Of a stretch of DNA of 64,000 nucleotides, positions 17,164 through 26,098 are shown one piece after another (position 1 is the first letter of the stretch; the number at the start of each line of letters is the position of its first letter). This DNA is from Bog-473 sp963704355 (lineage in GTDB: Bacteria > Actinomycetota > Acidimicrobiia > Acidimicrobiales > RAAP-2): contig OY969891.1 of NCBI GenBank assembly GCA_963704355.1, positions 3,348,001 through 3,412,000 on the forward strand, given 5' to 3'. The position numbers were made by a program, and so were the translations under genes. A model generated the notes under the pieces. The model saw only the letters and a program-made list of their open reading frames with translations, had not been told where the DNA came from and did not search any database.

Positions 17164-17259
17164 GTGCCGATCTTCATGTCGACCATCATCGCCCGGGCCT
17201 CAGACTCCGTAGCAACAGAACGCAAGCCGCTGCCCGCCGTCCCCCGCCTTCGAGATTGA
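17164..17259 (+). CDS. Possible 31-residue leader peptide coupled to MBL hydrolase gene
   Basis: A GTG codon stands 7 bases after a strong AAGAGGAGAG site (17147-17156) and opens a 31-codon frame (VPIFMSTIIARASDSVATER...). Its TGA overlaps the ATG of the next gene by one base (TGATG), the classical arrangement for translational coupling. The MBL gene has no ribosome site of its own. It could be a short coupled peptide, or the true N-terminus lost by frameshift. No similarity is recognised. Confidence 0.4.
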   Translation: MPIFMSTIIARASDSVATERKPLPAVPRLRD

Positions 17260-18203
17260 TGGCCGCCTACACCCGCGGTCTGCACGAAGTCGCGGACGAG
17301 GTCTGGGCCTACCTCCAGCCCGATGGCGGCTGGGGTTGGTCGAATGCCGGGTTGATCACGAACGGCGGCGCATCGCTTCTGGTGGACACGCTCTTCGATC
17401 TCCGGCTCACCGCCGACATGCTGAAAGCGATGCAGCTCGTCACGCCGGCCGCCCGCAACATCGACACCGTGGTGAACACGCATGCGAACGGCGACCACTG
17501 CTACGGCAACGCACTGGTGGCCGAGTCCGACATCGTCGCCTCGGCCCGCTCGGCCGAGGAGATGGCCGAGCTTCCCCCGACGGCCATGGCCGCAATGATG
17601 CGATCGGCACCGTCGCTCGGGGCGGCCGGTGCGTTCCTGGCCCGGATCTTCGCACCGTTCTCGTTCGAGGGGATTGAGGCAACGCTCCCCTCAACCACGT
17701 TCTCGGGGCGCCTCGACCTTGGAATCGGTGATCGACCGGTGACGCTGCTAGAGGTGGGTCCGGCGCACACGGCGGGCGACGTGGTCGTCCATCTCCCCGA
17801 CGCGGGCGTCGTGTTTACCGGCGACATCCTCTTCCACGGTGGCCACCCGATCGTGTGGGCCGGGCCGGTGGCCAATTGGATGGCGGCGTGCGACCGCATC
17901 CTCGCCCTGCGACCATCGGTGGTCGTGCCGGGACACGGCCCGCTGGCAACGCCCGCCGCCGTGAGCGAGCTCAAGGGGTACTTCGAATTCCTCAGCGCCG
18001 AGGCGAGGATCCGGTTCGACCAGGGACTGTCCCCCCTCGAGGCCGCGAGGGACATCGAACTTGGCGACTACGCAGAGTGGGGCGAGGCGGAGCGCGTGGT
18101 GGCCAACATCCGTGCGCTCTACCGCGACTTCGGCGACGGATCGCAACCCGACGTCCTCACCGTGATGACCGAGATGGCGGCGCTGGTGGAGCCACCCGGG
18201 TGA
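17259..18203 (+). CDS. Metallo-beta-lactamase fold hydrolase
   Basis: The 314-residue MBL-fold protein has the metal motif TVVNTHANGDHCYGN, where the usual HxHxDH reads HxNxDH (second His replaced by Asn), followed by GPAHTAGDVVVHLPDAGVVFTGD and VVPGHGPLAT. This Asn form is found in a group of actinobacterial MBL hydrolases related to SoxH/quinoprotein relay enzymes. It should bind one or two metals and hydrolyse an ester or thioester bond; the substrate is unknown. The ATG overlaps the stop of a short upstream frame. Confidence 0.85.
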   Translation: MAAYTRGLHEVADEVWAYLQPDGGWGWSNAGLITNGGASLLVDTLFDLRLTADMLKAMQLVTPAARNIDTVVNTHANGDHCYGNALVAESDIVASARSAEEMAELPPTAMAAMMRSAPSLGAAGAFLARIFAPFSFEGIEATLPSTTFSGRLDLGIGDRPVTLLEVGPAHTAGDVVVHLPDAGVVFTGDILFHGGHPIVWAGPVANWMAACDRILALRPSVVVPGHGPLATPAAVSELKGYFEFLSAEARIRFDQGLSPLEAARDIELGDYAEWGEAERVVANIRALYRDFGDGSQPDVLTVMTEMAALVEPPG

Positions 18204-18297
18204 CCTGCCGCCCAGGAGCTGAACGCCGCCTCGTCCCGCCGACCTGCACCGGGTCTGCGCCAGGACTATGCGCTGGCGGGCGGGGTAGAACACAGGG

Positions 18298-19749
18298 GTG
18301 GAGTCCCGTCCGGTCATCGGGATGATCGGGGGTCGTTACCGTCTCGAGGGCCTGCTCGGCGAGGGTGGGATGGCGCGGGTCTTCGACGCGTTCGACGAAC
18401 GGCTCGAACGGCCGGTCGCCGTCAAGATCCTTCGCCCCGAGACCGAAGCCCTGCCCGGCATGCGCCAGCGCTTCCAGCAGGAGGCGCGCCTTGCCGCCCG
18501 CCTCGTCCACCCGAACATCGTGGCCGTGCTCGACTATGGAGAGGACGGCGGCTCCTCGTACCTCGTGATGGAACGCCTGCCCGGGACGACGCTGCGTGAC
18601 GAGATCTCCCGTGGCCCGATGGCACCACCGAGGGTCGTGTCAGTGCTGGGTGAGACGCTCGGCGCGCTCGCGGCGGCCCATCGATACGGCGTGCTCCACC
18701 GGGACATCAAGCCCAGCAACATCTTGTTGGAGGACGACGGGCACGCCAAGATCACGGACTTCGGCATCGCCAAGAGCTTCGATATGGCGACGCCAGGCCC
18801 GTCGACCCAGGACCTGACCATGACCGGGGTGATTCTCGGGACTCCGGGCTACCTCGCCCCGGAACGACGCTCCGGCCAGCCGGCGACGGTCCAATCCGAC
18901 GTGTACTCCGTGGGGGCCGTCATGGTCGAAGCGCTGACGGGCCGGCGTGAGCCCGCCGGGAGCGTTCCCAGTGCCCACCTCGGGCCGCCGCTCGGCGACA
19001 TCGCCGCGCGCGCGTTGGCGTTCGACCCGAGAGACCGCTTCCCGTCGGCGGACGCCATGATGCGGGCCCTGCAGGCGGACGGGCACCCCCCTCGCGCCGC
19101 CCCGCCGGCGGCCGCGACCGAGCCGTTCGCCGCGACCGAGCCGTTGACCGCGACGCGCGCCGCTAGCACGCCCTTTCCCCGGGGGGGCACGGCGCTGCTG
19201 TCCCGGCCACCGGCGCCCGCGCCCGGCACGCCGCCCCGACACCGCCGGCGCCTCTGGGTGGCCATCGGCGTGCTCGCAACCGCAGCCGTCGTCGCTGCCC
19301 TCGTCACCCTCCTCGTCGACAGGAGCCCGCCGAGCGCGCCGTCCGCGAAGACATCGTCACACCACGAGACGGGCGATCGCCCGGCGCACGTCGCGGATCC
19401 GGAAGGCACCGCGATCCGGCAGCTGGCATCGTCGCTGGACGGCGCAGGGCAGCCCGGTGATGGCGCCCTGGCGGCGGCACTCGACGCGACGGCCGCCCAG
19501 AGCTCTGGGCCGGGCCGGCAGGCCGCCGCGAACCAGACGCTCGCGTTGGCCCAGGTCCTCCTCGTCGGCGGCGGGATCACCGACGGGCAGTACCAGGACG
19601 TGCTGACCGTGCTCCAGCCGACGGGCGCCACCGTGCCGACTACTACCACCACCACCACCACGACGGCGCCGCCGCCGGCACTCGGACCACCGGGTCCGGG
19701 ACCGCACGGCCACGGCCACGGAGGCGGTGGTCACGGAGGGCAGGGCTGA
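18298..19749 (+). CDS. Serine/threonine protein kinase (PknB-like), membrane-anchored
   Basis: 483 residues. The kinase domain spans about 12-280: Gly-loop LGEGGMARVF (20-29), Lys43 (VAVKIL), Glu62, HRDIKPSN with Asp136, and DFG Asp154. A Pro/Ala-rich linker, one membrane helix (about 318-341, WVAIGVLATAAVVAALVTLLV) and an outer domain follow. There are no PASTA repeats. The outer region ends in a Thr run (positions 19639-19666) and a Pro-Gly-His-rich tail. It would phosphorylate cytoplasmic substrates in response to an envelope signal. GTG 18298 follows a TAGAAC -10-like box by 6 bases, hinting at a leaderless transcript. Confidence 0.9.
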   Translation: MESRPVIGMIGGRYRLEGLLGEGGMARVFDAFDERLERPVAVKILRPETEALPGMRQRFQQEARLAARLVHPNIVAVLDYGEDGGSSYLVMERLPGTTLRDEISRGPMAPPRVVSVLGETLGALAAAHRYGVLHRDIKPSNILLEDDGHAKITDFGIAKSFDMATPGPSTQDLTMTGVILGTPGYLAPERRSGQPATVQSDVYSVGAVMVEALTGRREPAGSVPSAHLGPPLGDIAARALAFDPRDRFPSADAMMRALQADGHPPRAAPPAAATEPFAATEPLTATRAASTPFPRGGTALLSRPPAPAPGTPPRHRRRLWVAIGVLATAAVVAALVTLLVDRSPPSAPSAKTSSHHETGDRPAHVADPEGTAIRQLASSLDGAGQPGDGALAAALDATAAQSSGPGRQAAANQTLALAQVLLVGGGITDGQYQDVLTVLQPTGATVPTTTTTTTTTAPPPALGPPGPGPHGHGHGGGGHGGQG

Positions 19750-19855
19750 ACCTCCGACTCACCGAGTCGCCGTTCACGAATCCACCCGCTTGGTACGCTG
19801 CAACCTCCGGATCGGAGCCCCAATCCATGAGCGCACTCTTGAGGTACCGCATCGC

Positions 19856-21667
19856 GTGAGCGTCGACGAGCGACCAGCAGCCCCACCCGCACCCGACCTC
19901 GACCCGGAGGCCCTTCGAGAGAAGTACCGGCTGGAGCGCGACAAGCGTCTCCGGGCCGACGGGAACGCGCAGTACCTCGAGATGGCGGGATCCTTCGCCG
20001 AGTATCTCGACGATCCGTACGTCGAGCGAAACCAGCGGGCGTCGCTGCACGACGACGTCACGGTTGCGATCATCGGAGGCGGGTTCGCCGGCCTCATTAC
20101 CGCCGCCCGGCTCAGCCAGGCCGGCATCGACGACTTCCGCATCCTTGAGAAGGGCGGTGACTTCGGAGGCACCTGGTACTGGAACCGCTATCCCGGGGCG
20201 CAGTGCGACGTCGAGTCCTATGTGTACCTGCCGCTGCTCGAGGAGACGTCGTACGTCCCCAAGGAGTACGTGCACGCCCCCGAGATCCTCGAGCACTGTC
20301 GCCGTATCGCCACGCATTTCGACCTGTACCGGCGCGCGTGCCTCTCCACGGAGGTCACGGCCGTGGACTGGGATGGGGACCGTAGCCGTTGGACGATCCG
20401 GACGAACCGGGGCGACCAGATGTCGGCTCGGTTCCTCGTCATGGGCAACGGGCCCCTGCACCGGCCGAAGTTGCCGGGGATCGCCGGCATCGACATATTC
20501 GCGGGTCACTCGTTTCACACCAGCCGGTGGGACTACGCGTACACCGGAGGTGACTCGGGCGGGAACCTCGTCGGTTTGCGCGACAAGCGGGTCGGCATCA
20601 TCGGGACCGGCGCCACGGCGGTCCAGGTCGTTCCGCACGTCGCTGCGGCCGCCGCGCAGCTCTATGTCTTCCAGCGCACCCCTTCGTCCATCGACGTGCG
20701 GGCCAACCGCCCGACGGACGACGTCTGGGCCAGCAACCTCCGGCCCGGCTGGCAGAAGGAGCGCATGGAGAACTTCACCGTGCTCACGTCCGGGGGAATC
20801 GCCGAGCAGGACCTCGTGATGGACGGCTGGACGGACATCATCGGCCGGCTGCTCACCCGGCTGCGCGACCGGGACAGCGCCGAGGCGGCGAGCGGCGACC
20901 TGGCCGCTGTCATGGAAATGGCCGACTTCGAGAAGATGGAGCAGATCCGTTCCCGCGTCGACGCCGTCGTCGCCGACGGCGTCACCGCAGAAGCCCTGAA
21001 GCCGTGGTACCGGCAATTCTGCAAGCGGCCCTGCTTCCACGACGAGTACCTCCAGGCGTTCAACCGCCCCAACGTCACGTTGGTCGACACAGACGGGCAT
21101 GGCGTCGACCGGGTCACGCCGACCGCTGTCGTCGTCGGTGAGGAGGCATTCGAGGTGGACTGCCTGATCTTCGCGACGGGCTTCGAGGTGGGCACCGACT
21201 ACACGCGCCGGGCCGGCTACGACGTGGTGGGTGCGCGGGGCATGCGGCTCTCCGAGTACTGGCAGGAGGGAATGCGGTCGCTGCACGGCATGCACGTACA
21301 CGGCTTTCCCAACATGTTCGTGCTGGGACACACCCAGGGCGGGTTTACCGTCAACTATCCCCACTTGCTGGACGAGTCGAGCCGGCACGTCTGCCACCTC
21401 GTGCGCCACGCCGTCGAGCACGACGTGGCTGTCCTGGAGGCGACGACTGACGGCGAGGCCGAGTGGCTGAAGACTCTGGCCGAGTCGGCACGTGATTTTC
21501 GGGCCTTCCAGGAGCAGTGTTCGCCCGGCTACTACAACAACGAGGGCCAGCCGGCGGTGGGAGGATTTCTCGGAAGCTCCTACGGCAAGGGACCGATGGC
21601 CTTCTTCCAGCTCTTGGCCGACTGGCGCAACGAGGGGAACTTCGCCGGACTCGACCTCCGGCCCTAG
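19856..21667 (+). CDS. Baeyer-Villiger monooxygenase
   Basis: The 603-residue FAD/NADPH enzyme has a long N-terminal extension before GGGFAG (74-79), as in cyclopentadecanone-type BVMOs. The fingerprint FAGHSFHTSRWD (215-226) and the NADPH fold GIIGTGATAVQVVP follow, and GTWYWNRYPGAQCDVES is a family signature. It converts ketones to esters or lactones. GTG 19856, with GAGG 11 bases upstream, is the preferred start; the frame stays open further up without a better site. A zinc alcohol dehydrogenase starts 13 bp after its stop, so secondary alcohol to ketone to ester is a plausible path. Substrate unknown. Confidence 0.9.
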   Translation: MSVDERPAAPPAPDLDPEALREKYRLERDKRLRADGNAQYLEMAGSFAEYLDDPYVERNQRASLHDDVTVAIIGGGFAGLITAARLSQAGIDDFRILEKGGDFGGTWYWNRYPGAQCDVESYVYLPLLEETSYVPKEYVHAPEILEHCRRIATHFDLYRRACLSTEVTAVDWDGDRSRWTIRTNRGDQMSARFLVMGNGPLHRPKLPGIAGIDIFAGHSFHTSRWDYAYTGGDSGGNLVGLRDKRVGIIGTGATAVQVVPHVAAAAAQLYVFQRTPSSIDVRANRPTDDVWASNLRPGWQKERMENFTVLTSGGIAEQDLVMDGWTDIIGRLLTRLRDRDSAEAASGDLAAVMEMADFEKMEQIRSRVDAVVADGVTAEALKPWYRQFCKRPCFHDEYLQAFNRPNVTLVDTDGHGVDRVTPTAVVVGEEAFEVDCLIFATGFEVGTDYTRRAGYDVVGARGMRLSEYWQEGMRSLHGMHVHGFPNMFVLGHTQGGFTVNYPHLLDESSRHVCHLVRHAVEHDVAVLEATTDGEAEWLKTLAESARDFRAFQEQCSPGYYNNEGQPAVGGFLGSSYGKGPMAFFQLLADWRNEGNFAGLDLRP

Positions 21668-21679
21668 GCCACGGTCCCG

Positions 21680-22768
21680 ATGCAGGCATCGGCCATGGTG
21701 CTGGAGGCACCCCGGTCGCTCGAACGTCGCCAGTTCACGATGCCGCACGTTGGCGACGATGACGCCCTGCTCCGGGTCGAGGCATGCGGCCTCTGCGGCA
21801 CGGATCACGAGCAGTACTCGGGGGAGCTGTTCGGCGGCTTCCCGTTCATTCCCGGGCACGAGAGCGTCGGCATCATCGATTCGGTCGGTCCCTCGGCGGC
21901 GGAACGCTGGGGGGTGGCCGCAGGCGACCGCGTCGCCGTCGAAGTTTTCCAGTCGTGTCGTCACTGCGAACGCTGCACCCAGGGGGACTTCCGGCACTGT
22001 TCCCGACACGGGATCGGCGACTCCTACGGATTCATTCCGGCCGACCGCTCTCCTGGTCTGTGGGGAGGTTACGCGCAGTACCAGTACCTGAGCCCCGACA
22101 GCATGCTCCTCAAGGTGCCCGACGCTCTCGACCCAGTCATGGCGACGCTCTTCAATCCAATGGGTGCCGGCGTTCAATGGGCTGTGCAAGTACCCGGTAC
22201 CGGCCCGGGTGACGTGGTGGCCGTCCTCGGGCCTGGGATTCGTGGCCTGTGCTCGTTGGTGGCGGCGCGTGACGCCGGGGCCGAGTTCGTCATGGTGACG
22301 GGGGCCGGTCCACGCGACCGATCTCGCCTCGCCACGGCCCGAGAATTCGGTGCAGATCTGGTCGTGGACGTCACGGAAGAGGACCCTGTCCGAGCGCTGA
22401 GACGCGCCGCCGGCCGGGGCGCCGACGTCGTCGTGGACGTGACAGCGAGGGCGCCCCAGGCCCTCGAACAGGCGGTTCGCCTCGTGCGATCCGAAGGCAC
22501 CATCATCGTCGCCGGCATTCGCGGCGCTCCCCTTGCCGCCGGGTTCAACGCCGACCTCCTCGTCTACAAGGAGGTCCGGCTCGTCGGCGCTCTCGGAGTG
22601 GACGAGTCTGCCTATCAATCCGCCCTCGGGCTGCTCGCGTCCACCACGCTGCCCTTTGCCGACATCGACCGGCGGGTCGTCGGTTTCGATGGTCTCAGCG
22701 CGTTGTTGGAGTCCATGGCGAACGGCGCACTGGGCGCGCCGTTGCACGCCGTGGTCGCGCCGGACTGA
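21680..22768 (+). CDS. Zinc-dependent alcohol dehydrogenase (MDR superfamily)
   Basis: The 362-residue MDR enzyme has the catalytic zinc site in EACGLCGTDHEQYSG and PGHESVG. Structural zinc is bound by a Cys cluster in FQSCRHCERCTQGDFRHC, and the coenzyme loop is VAVLGPGIRGL. It oxidises an alcohol (or reduces a ketone) with NAD(P). It is the second gene of the BVMO operon, 13 bp downstream, and would provide or consume the ketone. The later genes at 22880 may belong to the same unit. Confidence 0.87.
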   Translation: MQASAMVLEAPRSLERRQFTMPHVGDDDALLRVEACGLCGTDHEQYSGELFGGFPFIPGHESVGIIDSVGPSAAERWGVAAGDRVAVEVFQSCRHCERCTQGDFRHCSRHGIGDSYGFIPADRSPGLWGGYAQYQYLSPDSMLLKVPDALDPVMATLFNPMGAGVQWAVQVPGTGPGDVVAVLGPGIRGLCSLVAARDAGAEFVMVTGAGPRDRSRLATAREFGADLVVDVTEEDPVRALRRAAGRGADVVVDVTARAPQALEQAVRLVRSEGTIIVAGIRGAPLAAGFNADLLVYKEVRLVGALGVDESAYQSALGLLASTTLPFADIDRRVVGFDGLSALLESMANGALGAPLHAVVAPD

Positions 22769-22879
22769 GACACCTCCGGCCGGCACGCTCTGCGCATTGT
22801 GATGGATACTGGGTTCGTTCGTTGCGCCGAGAACGGGCAACCATCCGGGGAGGCGACCGGATCGATCGGGGAGGTCGTA

Positions 22880-24016
22880 ATGAAGAGCGTGCTGATCCTC
22901 GGGGCTGGGTTCGCAGGGCTTGAGCTCGCGACCTCGCTGTCCGAGCAGGTACCAGAGGACGTCGACGTCACGGTCATCGACCAAAACGACTCGTTCGTCT
23001 TCGGCTTTTCCAAGCTCGATGTCATGTTCGGACGGGCTGAGCCCGAGAAGGTCCACCTCTCGTACTCACTGCTGGACAAGCCGGCAGTCGAGTTCCGCCG
23101 AGAGACGGTGCGCTCCATCGACGCCTCCAACCGACGCGTGACCACCGATGCCGGCAGCTACGAACCCGACATCCTCGTCGTGGCCCTCGGCGCAGACCTC
23201 GACCCCGCCGCGACCCCGGGCCTCCTCGAGGGCGGCTCCGAGTACTACACGGTGCCCGGGGCAGAACAAGTCCGGTCCGTGCTCCCTGACTTCCCGGGCG
23301 GCGAGGTCATCATCTCGGTGCTGGGCCCGTTCTTCAAATGCCCGGCCGCACCCTTCGAGACCGCGATGATGATGCACAGCTATCTCGGCGAGCGCGGTCG
23401 GATTGCGCAGAGCAGCATCACAATCATCAGCCCCATGCCAGTCCCGGTCCCGATCTCCCCCGAGGCCTCGGGCGGGATCCTCAAGGCGCTGGAGGAGCGG
23501 GAGATCGGTTGGTGGCCGCAGTCCAAGGTGACGTCCCTCGACCCAGCCTCGAAGATCGCCAACCTCGCCGACGGGCGAACCGCGGGCTACGACCTCTTCC
23601 TCGGCGTGCCGGTACACCGCGCGCCCCGCGTCGTCGAGGAATCCGACCTGGTAGAGGACGGTTGGATCCCGGTCGACCACGCCACCTTTGCCACGCGTTT
23701 CGAGAACGTCTACGCCGTGGGGGACGTGACGAGCGCCCCGGTGCCACGGGTGGGCGCGATCGCCGAAGGTGAGGCACGGACGCTGGCCGAGGTCCTGGTG
23801 CACCAGATCCGCGGCGGCGAAACTCCGGAGCCATACCGGGGCATGGCAACCTGCTACATCGAGTTCGGCGGCCCGAAGGTGGCGCGCTTCGACGCCAACT
23901 TCCTGTCCGGCCCGAGCCCGTTCGGCACGTTCACCGAGGCGTCCACGGACATGGCGACGTCAAAGAGGGAATGGGCTGCCGATCGCCGACGGCGCTGGTT
24001 CGGCCTGGACGGCTGA
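22880..24016 (+). CDS. NAD(P)/FAD-dependent oxidoreductase, sulfide:quinone reductase-like
   Basis: The 378-residue flavoprotein has FAD motif LILGAGFAGLELA at the N-terminus, VVALGADLDPAATPG, and VYAVGDVTSAPVPRVG. A Cys in GPFFKCPAAPFE lies where sulfide:quinone oxidoreductases keep a redox cysteine, but the second and third cysteines of true SQR are not evident. The C-terminal segment is typical of membrane-associated NDH-2/SQR-like enzymes. ATG 22880 follows GGGGAGG by 5 bases. It could reoxidise cofactors for the preceding BVMO/ADH pair; that is inference. Confidence 0.82.
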   Translation: MKSVLILGAGFAGLELATSLSEQVPEDVDVTVIDQNDSFVFGFSKLDVMFGRAEPEKVHLSYSLLDKPAVEFRRETVRSIDASNRRVTTDAGSYEPDILVVALGADLDPAATPGLLEGGSEYYTVPGAEQVRSVLPDFPGGEVIISVLGPFFKCPAAPFETAMMMHSYLGERGRIAQSSITIISPMPVPVPISPEASGGILKALEEREIGWWPQSKVTSLDPASKIANLADGRTAGYDLFLGVPVHRAPRVVEESDLVEDGWIPVDHATFATRFENVYAVGDVTSAPVPRVGAIAEGEARTLAEVLVHQIRGGETPEPYRGMATCYIEFGGPKVARFDANFLSGPSPFGTFTEASTDMATSKREWAADRRRRWFGLDG

Positions 24017-24059
24017 GCACGGCCAGCGCCGGGTGCCGGACCCACCGAACGGGCCACCG

Positions 24060-24488
24060 TCAGTGCGTGTGCGCCTCCGCCAGCGGTTTCCCGGCCAGCG
24101 TCCCGGCCAGGACGCTGGCGAAATTCGGGCAATCCTTGAAGTCCTCGTGGCGGCACCGCAGCGCGTGCTCCAATGCGACGCGAGCGACTTCGGCCCTGGA
24201 GATGAGCTCGTCGAGCTCTGCGAGCTTGTGACGGGCCAACTCCCGCCAGCCGTCTGAGGTGCTCGCCCGCGCATCGCTGAGCGCCTTGATCTCTGCGAGC
24301 GAGAACCCCAGATCACGCAGCAAGACGATCGTCCCCACCAAGCCGACCGCAGCATCGCCGTAGCGGCGTTGCCCGGAGACTCGCGGCATCCGGGGCATGA
24401 GACCCAGGTCCTCGTAGTACCGCAAGGCCGAGGGGGCAACGCCCGTCCTTCTGGACAGCTCACCGATCGTGTACCCCTGATCAGACAC
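24060..24488 (-). CDS. MerR family transcriptional regulator
   Basis: About 142 residues. The winged helix begins at once (YTIGELSRRTGVAPSALRYYED), then GQRRYGDAAV, a coiled-coil helix (HKLAELDELISRAEVARVAL) and an effector end with two cysteines (ALRCRHEDFKDCPNF), suggesting metal or redox sensing. GTG 24488 is chosen since it places the HTH at the N-terminus. An in-frame ATG at 24530 would add 14 residues but would run across the operator. It diverges from the methyltransferase gene and probably controls it through the site at 24490-24520. Confidence 0.85.
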   Translation of the reverse strand: MSDQGYTIGELSRRTGVAPSALRYYEDLGLMPRMPRVSGQRRYGDAAVGLVGTIVLLRDLGFSLAEIKALSDARASTSDGWRELARHKLAELDELISRAEVARVALEHALRCRHEDFKDCPNFASVLAGTLAGKPLAEAHTH

Positions 24489-24489
24489 C

Positions 24490-24520
24490 TTGACATCAAG
24501 CGTACTTGAGGTTGTTCGAT
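24490..24520 (+). promoter_or_regulatory. MerR-type promoter with SoxR-like dyad in a 19-bp spacer
   Basis: A -35 TTGACA (24490-24495) is followed 19 bp later by a weak -10 TTCGAT (24515-24520). In the spacer, CATCAAG and CTTGAGG form an interrupted dyad (24494-24511) close to the SoxR box. The over-long spacer with a dyad in it is the hallmark of MerR-activated promoters. It points at the methyltransferase, whose ATG lies 8 bases after the -10. Confidence 0.68.
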
Positions 24521-24528
24521 TGTTCTCC

Positions 24529-25302
24529 ATGGCGACCGACGGCCCGAAGGAGACGCACGAGCAGGCGGCCGGGCTCGGCCGTGGGGGTCCCACCCGTCGG
24601 CCGAGGCCGCTGGAGCGGCGGGTCCTCGGAGTCGTGGTCGGCCAGTTCATGCAGCCACACGGCCTGGGCGGGCATCTCTCGGGTTGGGTCATGGCCCATC
24701 GCTCGTCGAACCTTCAGCGCAATCGCTGGGTCGTCTCGTTGCTCGACGTACAACCCACCGACCGGGTACTCGAGATCGGCTTCGGACCCGGGATCGCGGT
24801 GGCGGAGTTGAGCCGTGCCGCGACCAGTGGCCGCGTTCTCGGTGTCGATCACTCCGAAGTCATGGTGCGCAACGCCAGAAGGCGAAACGCCTCCGCTGTC
24901 CGCGCCGGCCGCGTGGGCCTGCACGTCGGTTCCGTGGACGCCCTGCCGGACTTCGGGGGTCCCCTCGACACGATCCTCGCCGTCAACAGCATGGGTTTTT
25001 GGCCCGAACCCGTCGCCCGTCTCGAGGAGCTCCGACGCCTGTTGCGACCCGGCGGCAAAATCGCCATCGCTTCGCAGCCACGCTGTCCCGGCGCGACCAG
25101 TCAGACGTCGGCCCGGGCTGCCCGAGAGATCGACGATGCACTTCGATGCGCCGGATTCGTGCGAAGTCGTGTCGAGACGCTCGATCTCGACCCGCCGGCG
25201 GTCTGTGTGATCGCCGAGGCGGATCCGGAAGGGGACGGGCATGGCGGGCGACTCTGTACCTCCATGGACAGGCGCGTGCACCCTGAGATGAGGGATCCCT
25301 GA
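24529..25302 (+). CDS. Class I SAM-dependent methyltransferase
   Basis: The 257-residue protein has the SAM-binding motif VLEIGFGPGIAVAELSRA, the acidic strand VLGVDHSEVMV, and a LAVNSMGFWPEP motif IV region, then LRRLLRPGGKIAI. It methylates an unknown small molecule or lipid. The ATG lies 8 bases past a -10, so the transcript may be leaderless. Control by the divergent MerR protein suggests induction by a stress or a toxic compound. Confidence 0.85.
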   Translation: MATDGPKETHEQAAGLGRGGPTRRPRPLERRVLGVVVGQFMQPHGLGGHLSGWVMAHRSSNLQRNRWVVSLLDVQPTDRVLEIGFGPGIAVAELSRAATSGRVLGVDHSEVMVRNARRRNASAVRAGRVGLHVGSVDALPDFGGPLDTILAVNSMGFWPEPVARLEELRRLLRPGGKIAIASQPRCPGATSQTSARAAREIDDALRCAGFVRSRVETLDLDPPAVCVIAEADPEGDGHGGRLCTSMDRRVHPEMRDP

Positions 25303-25513
25303 AGCAATGCCCGTTGGGAATCGGCCGCTCAGGCCGCCTTGCAATTGACGCTGTCCCGGCGCGGAGCGGTCTCGGCCATGCCGGCGTCGGGCGGCGCCTC
25401 CCCGGCCGATGTTTTCCCAGCCCACCATGCGAAACTCTGAGAAGTTTGGTACTGGTGTCGGCGCGGGTGTAAGTAGGGACCAGAGATCGGCATCTCCCGA
25501 CGAGGTGGCGCAT

Positions 25514-26026
25514 ATGAGGGAACAAGGGGCTCTCGGAGCCAACAAGCGAGGAGCGAGACTTCCCGCTCCGATGGAGTTGCCGCGCCGTCCGTGCCCGGCC
25601 AGCGTGGGCGTGCGCCTACGGGCCCTGATCCTGACCGTGGGTCTCGTCGTGGTGACCCTGGGGATCGGCTGGCTGATCTGGAGCGTGTTCGAATGGCGCA
25701 ACGGTCGCACGGCGAGCTTCCGCCTGAGCGGCCTCCGCGTGGTGCGGCAGTCCGATGGCAGACCCATCGGGCTGTGTCGGTCGATCGTGCGGAACGCGAT
25801 CTGCTGCACCATCCTCCTCGTGCCGACGATCGTCGCGTGCGCGCTGATCTCTCTCGCGTTCGTCATGGGTGCGTCGCCGCCCGAGGGCCTCATGCGACGG
25901 CCACGATCGACCCCCTGGGACGTCTTGACCAGGACGACAGTGCTCGACGAGCGTTCCCGCCCCTCGTCGACGCTGCCCCTGTCGCTCGATGGCTATCGCG
26001 ACGATGTGTCCGTCAACATGAACTGA
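25514..26026 (+). CDS. RDD family membrane protein
   Basis: 170 residues with two or three membrane helices (LRALILTVGLVVVTLGIGWLIW and AICCTILLVPTIVACALISLAFV). The segment RNGRTASFRLSGLRVVRQSDGRPIG and the PWDVLTRTTVLDE end match the RDD family. Function of these small proteins is largely unknown; some transport or modify ions. ATG 25514 is preceded by GAGGTGG at a good distance. The usual first Arg-Asp-Asp helix is weak. Confidence 0.7.
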   Translation: MREQGALGANKRGARLPAPMELPRRPCPASVGVRLRALILTVGLVVVTLGIGWLIWSVFEWRNGRTASFRLSGLRVVRQSDGRPIGLCRSIVRNAICCTILLVPTIVACALISLAFVMGASPPEGLMRRPRSTPWDVLTRTTVLDERSRPSSTLPLSLDGYRDDVSVNMN

Positions 26027-26098
26027 AACCGAGACTGAGGATGGGATTGATCTGATTTCCCACCCTTGTGCGGCCCTTTGTGCGGCGAGGTTGGAGGG

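Noticed and set aside
19643..23056. 1137-codon open frame on the minus strand
   Set aside because: It lies opposite well-supported BVMO, ADH and flavoprotein genes, has a low-complexity Arg/Val/Gly composition and no domain. Such long antisense frames are normal at this GC content.
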